Of a stretch of DNA of 9,318 nucleotides, positions 5,481-9,318 are shown in pieces; within the stretch, counting starts at the first letter, position 1; every line of letters begins with the position of its first letter. The position numbers and the translations under genes are program-made. The DNA is taken from NCBI GenBank assembly GCA_021324035.1, contig JAJPJU010000181.1:1-9318 (forward strand), read 5' to 3'. Source of the DNA: Spartobacteria bacterium. Lineage in GTDB: Bacteria > Verrucomicrobiota > Verrucomicrobiia > Chthoniobacterales > UBA10450. Below the pieces are notes generated by a model that did not search any database, was not told the DNA's origin, and saw only the letters and a list, made by a program, of their open reading frames with translations.

Positions 5481-7016
5481 ATGGCCCGACTTCACGAGTA
5501 TCAAGGCAAAGCGATCCTTGCCGCGAACGGATTTAAAATTCCACGCGGTCGAGCGGCTTTGAATCCGGATGACGCTGTCTCCGCAGCCAAAGAGCTCGGT
5601 GGCGAAGTCGTCATAAAAATTCAGGCGTGGACAACCGGCCGAGCTGGAATCGGCGGCGTCACCTTTTCCAAAAAACCGGACGAAGTCCGCGATCACGCGA
5701 AACGAATGCTCGCAATGAAAGTCGGCCAATTCCCGGTCGAAGCCGTCCTGGTTGAAGAGAAAATCGATATCGCCCGCGAATTTTTTCTGTCGCTGGCAAT
5801 CGATGACGCTGCGCGCGCGCCGGTCATCATCTTCGCGGCCGGCGGCGGGACCGGAATTGAAGAACGCGCGGCTTCCACTTACCGGATTCCCTGCGATGTA
5901 AAAAGTGGGCCGAGTGATTCCGTGTTAAACGACGCAATTTCCGGATGCGGGCTGCCGAAAAACCAGGCGAAACAACTGGCCGAATCGGTGCGCAAATTAT
6001 TTGGAGCGGCGAAAGGTGTCGAAGCGCGCTCGCTCGAGATTAATCCGCTGGTGCTGACAAAAAGCGGCGAGTTCGTCGCAGCCGATTGCCGCGTGACCAT
6101 CGACGACTACGCAGTCGCCCGACACCCGGAATTGAAAATCGAGATCGCGCGCGAGTTCGATCATCCGCCGACCGCACTGGAGCGCGTCGCCTATGCCGTC
6201 GAACAAAACGACCATCGCGGCACATTTTATTTCGCGCAGCTGGCAACGAGTGCGGCAAAAGATTCGAAGGGATTGGCCGGATTTCACGGCGCTGGCGGCG
6301 GTGGTTCGATGATGTCGATGGATGCGATCGTGAACGCCGGTTTCACCATCGCCAATTTCACCGACACGAGCGGCAACCCCTCAGCCTCAAAAGTTTATCG
6401 CGCCGCCCGGATTATTTTGGCGCAGCCTGACCTCGTTGGTTATTTCGGTTCAGGTTCGGGCGTCGCCAGTCAGGAACAATATTGGTCGGCCTATGGATTG
6501 GCCAAAGCGTTTTGGGAGCTCGATCTCGACATTCCGGCGGTAATTCGTCTCGGCGGCAATACTGAGGATCGCGCGGTCGATATTTTGCAGCGGATGTCGA
6601 AGCTGTTGCATGCGCCGGTTGAAGGTTATCGAAAAACCGACACGCCTGCGTTCATCGCTGAGCGCTTCTCGAAACTGGTCGCAAATGCCGGCGGCGCGAA
6701 ATGGAAACCACGACCGCCACGCACACCGGATTTCATTAGAACCAAATCGGCCACAAACTTTAAAGTAAAAGGCGGCCGCATATGGGTCGACACCGCACGT
6801 TGGCCGGAAATTCGCAGTTTCGTGGAAGCGCAATCGAGCGGCCTGATTATCGATCGCAACGGCGCCCCCGCTCCAGCCCTGGCGCCTGAAGAATTCGCAA
6901 CCAAAGATTCCGAGCTGCTCATGTGTTCCACCGAGTGCCGGATGAGCGGCGTGGAAGGTTGCTATCTGCAGCTCGACGTCCCAGGACTCGATGAAATCGT
7001 GGGAGGTGCGCGGTAA
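5481..7016 (+). CDS. SucC-like ATP-grasp subunit of a citryl-CoA-type synthetase / ATP-citrate lyase, with C-terminal extension
   Basis: A 511-residue cytosolic protein related to succinyl-CoA synthetase beta and to the small subunit of bacterial ATP-citrate lyase. Residues 1-225 are the ATP-grasp part: LHEYQGKAILAANGFKIPRG opens it, and LEINPLVLT (N188) plus D202 fit the Mg-ATP ligands. Residues about 240-400 are the flavodoxin-like CoA-ligase domain (GFHGAGGGG; TDTSGNPS; FGSGSG; IRLGGNTED). Its wording lies between SucC (RLEGNN) and ATP-citrate lyase (SGAPS, RRGGPN), suggesting a citrate-like acid. Beyond residue 405 is an extension absent from normal SucC (about 390 residues), with cysteines C482, C486 and C494. 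I chose the ATG at 5481, where homology starts. An in-frame ATG at 5361 would translate the cloverleaf repeat. The stop overlaps the next gene's ATG (TAATG), so the two are translationally coupled and probably form one complex. Confidence 0.85.
   Translation: MARLHEYQGKAILAANGFKIPRGRAALNPDDAVSAAKELGGEVVIKIQAWTTGRAGIGGVTFSKKPDEVRDHAKRMLAMKVGQFPVEAVLVEEKIDIAREFFLSLAIDDAARAPVIIFAAGGGTGIEERAASTYRIPCDVKSGPSDSVLNDAISGCGLPKNQAKQLAESVRKLFGAAKGVEARSLEINPLVLTKSGEFVAADCRVTIDDYAVARHPELKIEIAREFDHPPTALERVAYAVEQNDHRGTFYFAQLATSAAKDSKGLAGFHGAGGGGSMMSMDAIVNAGFTIANFTDTSGNPSASKVYRAARIILAQPDLVGYFGSGSGVASQEQYWSAYGLAKAFWELDLDIPAVIRLGGNTEDRAVDILQRMSKLLHAPVEGYRKTDTPAFIAERFSKLVANAGGAKWKPRPPRTPDFIRTKSATNFKVKGGRIWVDTARWPEIRSFVEAQSSGLIIDRNGAPAPALAPEEFATKDSELLMCSTECRMSGVEGCYLQLDVPGLDEIVGGAR
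7001..7006 (+). promoter_or_regulatory. Shine-Dalgarno site for the SucD-citrate synthase fusion gene
   Basis: GGGAGG lies nine bases before the ATG at 7016, inside the last codons of the upstream gene. It is the only strong Shine-Dalgarno in the window, and it sits where the two reading frames overlap by one base. It supports the 7016 start and coupled translation of equal subunit amounts. Confidence 0.75.
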
Positions 7017-8740
7017 TGGCGATCTTGATCGACGAGACGAAGCGCGTGCTGGTCCAGGGAATCACGGGCCGCGAAGGCCGCGCCCGCACGCGTTTGATGC
7101 GCGATTACGGAACAAATGTCGTCGCCGGCGTCACGCCCGGAAAAGGTGGCGAGAATGTTCTCGGCGTTCCAGTTTTCAACACCCCCCAGGACGCAGTCAG
7201 CTCATTAGGCCAGATCGACATCTCGGTGTTGTTCGTCCCCGCGACCGGCGTAAAAGAAGCGGCCATCTCGGCGATCGATGCGGGAATCAAACTTACCGTT
7301 CTCGTTCCCGATCGCGTTCCAGTTTGGGACGCGATGGAAATCGCGGCTGCCGCCAAGGCGAATGGCGCGATGTTTGTTGGCCCGAACACGCTCGGTGTTT
7401 TGAGTCCGGGAAAGGCCGTCGTCGGAATGATCGGCGGTCGCGCCGAAAGCGCGCGGCAGTGGTTTAAGCCCGGAATTCCGAAAGGCGTCGGCGTAATCAG
7501 TCGCTCGGGTGGAATGGCTTCGAGCACCGGGTATTATTTAGGACAGGCCGGCGTCCGCATCTCGACAATTGCCCACATCGGTGGCGACGCCGTTCTCGGA
7601 GTTCGCATTCCGGATGCAGCACTGATGTTCGAATCGGATCCGCTTACTGAAGCGATCGTCATTTTTGGTGAAATCGGTTCATCGCAAGAAGAAGAGCTCG
7701 CCCAGTTAATTCGCGATCGAAAAGTGACGAAACCGGTGATCGCTTACATCGGCGGCAAAGCTGCGCGCGAAGGAACGCGATTCAGTCATGCAGGCGCGAT
7801 CATCGAAGGCGGACGCGGGACGCACGCTGGAAAAGTGAAGGCTTTGCGCGAAGCCGGTGCGACCGTTGTCGATGCGTTTGGCGAATTGCCTGGTGCAGTG
7901 GTCGAAATTTTGAAGAAATTGAATGGTCAAAGCCTGATGAGCGAAGCCGACAAAAACGCGGTTTGGAACACAGCCGTGACGCGGATCGAACCGAATCGCG
8001 TTGCCGTTCGGGGCTACGACATCGCTGAGTTGATGGGACGTGTTTCCTTTGGGGCGGCGTCGTACTTAATATTAACCGGCGAACTGCCCTCCGCACCGGT
8101 AGGCCGGTTGATGGACGCAATTCTGGTTTCGTCGATCGATCACGGAGCGACACCGCCAGGCGCGCTTGCCGCGCGAACAACGGCTTCGACCGGAGCGTCA
8201 TTGAGCGCAGCTGTAGCGGCCGGAATCATGTCCATCAATCGTCATCACGGCGGCGCGATCGAAGATTGCGCGCGCCAATTGAAAACGATTGCCGATCGCG
8301 CAGCCCGCGAAAAGATTTCTATCGAGGACGCCGCCAACCGGACGCTCGCGGAAATGCGCGAACGCGGAGGACGAATGTCCGGCTTTGGCCATCGCATTCA
8401 CACCAAGGACCCGCGCACGGCGCGTTTGTTTGAGCTCGCGCGCGAAGCAGGAGTCGATGGCCTGCACATGAAAGCCGCGCGCGCGGTGGAAAAATCATTC
8501 GCCGACGCGAAAAAAGCGCTGCCGATCAATGTCGACGGCGCGATCGGCGCGATCCTGGCCGATCTCGGAATGGATCCGGCGGCTTTCAATGGAATTTTCA
8601 TGATCGCGCGAACGCCGGGATTAATCGCTCACGTGATTGAAGAACAAACCCGCGAGAAACCGATGCGCCGAATCGATCCGGTGAAGCATGGTTATGACGG
8701 TCCGGCACCTCGGAGTTTAACCACGAATAAACACGAATAG
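7016..8740 (+). CDS. SucD-like CoA ligase fused to citrate synthase/citryl-CoA lyase domain (ATP-citrate lyase large-subunit-like)
   Basis: A 574-residue two-part enzyme. Residues 1-300 are a SucD-type CoA-binding and ligase unit: VQGITGREG, YGTNVVAGVTPGKGG, VISRSGGMAS, and SHAGAI with H258 as the phosphohistidine. Residues about 325-560 are a short citrate-synthase-type domain. It opens with RGYDIAELMG...LTGELPS and carries H376 (IDHG), H459-R460 (GFGHR), D507 (NVDG) and R532 (ARTPGLIAH). These match catalytic or substrate-binding residues of ATP-citrate lyase's synthase-homology domain. Expected chemistry: citrate + ATP + CoA to citryl-CoA, then acetyl-CoA and oxaloacetate. This domain order is that of bacterial AclA (about 600 residues). 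Together with the upstream SucC-like protein it should form the complete enzyme. A methylcitrate-like or other substrate cannot be excluded. The last eight residues (SLTTNKHE) and the stop are encoded by an intergenic repeat, so the original C terminus may have been different. Confidence 0.88.
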   Translation: MAILIDETKRVLVQGITGREGRARTRLMRDYGTNVVAGVTPGKGGENVLGVPVFNTPQDAVSSLGQIDISVLFVPATGVKEAAISAIDAGIKLTVLVPDRVPVWDAMEIAAAAKANGAMFVGPNTLGVLSPGKAVVGMIGGRAESARQWFKPGIPKGVGVISRSGGMASSTGYYLGQAGVRISTIAHIGGDAVLGVRIPDAALMFESDPLTEAIVIFGEIGSSQEEELAQLIRDRKVTKPVIAYIGGKAAREGTRFSHAGAIIEGGRGTHAGKVKALREAGATVVDAFGELPGAVVEILKKLNGQSLMSEADKNAVWNTAVTRIEPNRVAVRGYDIAELMGRVSFGAASYLILTGELPSAPVGRLMDAILVSSIDHGATPPGALAARTTASTGASLSAAVAAGIMSINRHHGGAIEDCARQLKTIADRAAREKISIEDAANRTLAEMRERGGRMSGFGHRIHTKDPRTARLFELAREAGVDGLHMKAARAVEKSFADAKKALPINVDGAIGAILADLGMDPAAFNGIFMIARTPGLIAHVIEEQTREKPMRRIDPVKHGYDGPAPRSLTTNKHE

Positions 8741-8848
8741 ACACGAAGGGGGCATTTGTTGCTGTTATACGCGCCTGCGAGATTATTTGTGTCCATTCGT
8801 GTCCACTTGCCACGCCGTAGCTTGATGCGAAGGCGGGTTCGTGGTTAA
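8717..8848. repeat. 132-bp inverted repeat with 10-bp tandem units, carrying the upstream gene's stop codon
   Basis: The outer arms TTAACCACGAA (8717-8727) and TTCGTGGTTAA (8838-8848) are perfect. Inside, ACACGAATAGACAC (8731-8744) pairs with GTGTCCATTCGTGT (8789-8802) with one mismatch. Both sides show a 10-bp tandem period: CCACGAATAA, ACACGAATAG, ACACGAAGGG on the left, and TTTGTGTCCA, TTCGTGTCCA on the right. A small stem CGCC/GGCG (8813-8816 and 8832-8835) lies near the right arm. The element spans the 3' end of the fusion gene and ends 18 bp before the next ATG. It may work as a terminator or be a dispersed repeat. Confidence 0.75.
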
Positions 8849-8866
8849 TCAAAATCCACAAACACT

Positions 8867-9318
8867 ATGGCAACGATGAGCCAGCAAAAAACCTACGGTG
8901 TGAAAGAGATTGCAAAGCTCTTTCCCAGCCTGTTGAAGATCAAACAGAAATCATTGCGCGAAAAACTCGCGGCGGTTTGGAGTGAAGCGATCACCACCGG
9001 TTGCGGCGGGAAGGGCTGGACCTTTGCCGAACTGCGCGCGGTGAAGTTCACCCTCCTCGCCGGCGACATCGACATGAAGTTCGTCGAGCACCTCAATTCC
9101 TGCGCGCGTCAATGCATCGCCATCGCGGACGTTCTAAAGAGCTCATTCCGCTGCAGCATCCCGATTAATCGAGATTACCTCATCGCCGGTTCGCTTTTGG
9201 CCGACGTCGGCAAACCGCTCGAGTACGACAAGGACGCGTCAGGGAAAGTCGTCCAGGGAAGATTCGGTCAGCAACTTCGGCATCCGTTCAGCGGCGTTGC
9301 CCTCGCGTTCAAGCACGG
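8867..9318 (+). CDS. HD-domain-like protein (3' end beyond window)
   Basis: The visible 150 codons begin at the ATG at 8867 (an alternative ATG is at 8876) and run off the right edge. The N-terminal 50 residues are basic and helical (VKEIAKLFPSLLKIKQKSLREKL). The following part resembles HD-domain phosphohydrolases: H75 in FVEHLNSC, then YLIAGSLLADVGKPLEY at 104-120, then RHPFSGVALAFKH at 138-150. In the family the central dyad is normally HD, as in LLHDVGK. Here it reads A112-D113, so a metal-binding His appears lost, and the enzyme may be inactive or use another ligand. No Shine-Dalgarno is seen. The gene follows the repeat element and may have its own promoter there. The substrate is unknown. 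Confidence 0.75.
   Translation, partial: MATMSQQKTYGVKEIAKLFPSLLKIKQKSLREKLAAVWSEAITTGCGGKGWTFAELRAVKFTLLAGDIDMKFVEHLNSCARQCIAIADVLKSSFRCSIPINRDYLIAGSLLADVGKPLEYDKDASGKVVQGRFGQQLRHPFSGVALAFKH

Noticed and set aside
6991..7467. A 158-codon arginine-rich frame overlapping the fusion gene
   Set aside because: Arg/Gly/Ser-rich composition is typical of an out-of-frame reading of GC-rich DNA; the SucD domain occupies the true frame.
8721..8750. 10-bp periodic units as a CRISPR or larger tandem array
   Set aside because: Units are too short, adjacent without spacers, and only two or three per side; they belong to the inverted repeat.
8598..8861. 87-codon minus-strand frame across the 8717-8848 repeat
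   Set aside because: It reads through the repeat and antisense to the fusion gene, with no protein-like features.

Overview
The window looks like chromosomal DNA of a free-living, metabolically versatile heterotroph. GC content is clearly above 50% by eye. Most genes lack a recognisable Shine-Dalgarno sequence, and the gaps between genes are filled with structured inverted-repeat elements. That combination made me think of soil Verrucomicrobia (Spartobacteria/Chthoniobacter-like). This is an inference from style only; there is no rRNA or other marker gene here.

Layout, left to right. 1-996 (minus) is a zinc-dependent alcohol dehydrogenase of the YahK/CAD type, cut by the left edge. 1042-1257 (minus) is a small two-helix membrane protein. 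1353-1406 is a compact double-hairpin repeat touching the end of a VOC/glyoxalase-fold gene (1408-1800, minus). Divergent from that gene is a four-helix membrane protein (1846-2214, plus), followed by a small hypothetical gene (2271-2603, plus). A 131-bp nested inverted repeat (2610-2740) fills the gap between this gene and the convergent thiolase. 2748-3983 (minus) is an SCP2/SCP-x type thiolase, and 4086-5249 (minus) is a glutaryl-CoA dehydrogenase. They read as one unit, gcdH first.

On the other side of a divergent intergenic region, which carries a four-way-junction repeat (5331-5454), lies the most interesting part of the window. It is a tightly coupled gene pair. The first (5481-7016) is a SucC-like ATP-grasp subunit with a C-terminal extension of about 100 residues. 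The second (7016-8740) is a SucD-like CoA-ligase domain fused to a citrate-synthase/citryl-CoA-lyase domain with its catalytic residues present. Together they look like a divergent two-subunit ATP-citrate lyase, or a citryl-CoA synthetase/lyase on a related substrate. The 3' end of the second gene runs into another repeat (8717-8848). The window ends inside an HD-domain-like protein whose HD dyad reads Ala-Asp.

The genes suggest an acyl-CoA module. GCDH and the thiolase would work on short acyl-CoAs coming from lysine, tryptophan or aromatic breakdown. The divergent citryl-CoA-type enzyme would interconvert citrate (or an analogue) with acetyl-CoA and oxaloacetate. No CRISPR array, tRNA, rRNA, transposase or phage gene was seen. 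No stretch longer than 300 bases lacks a gene.
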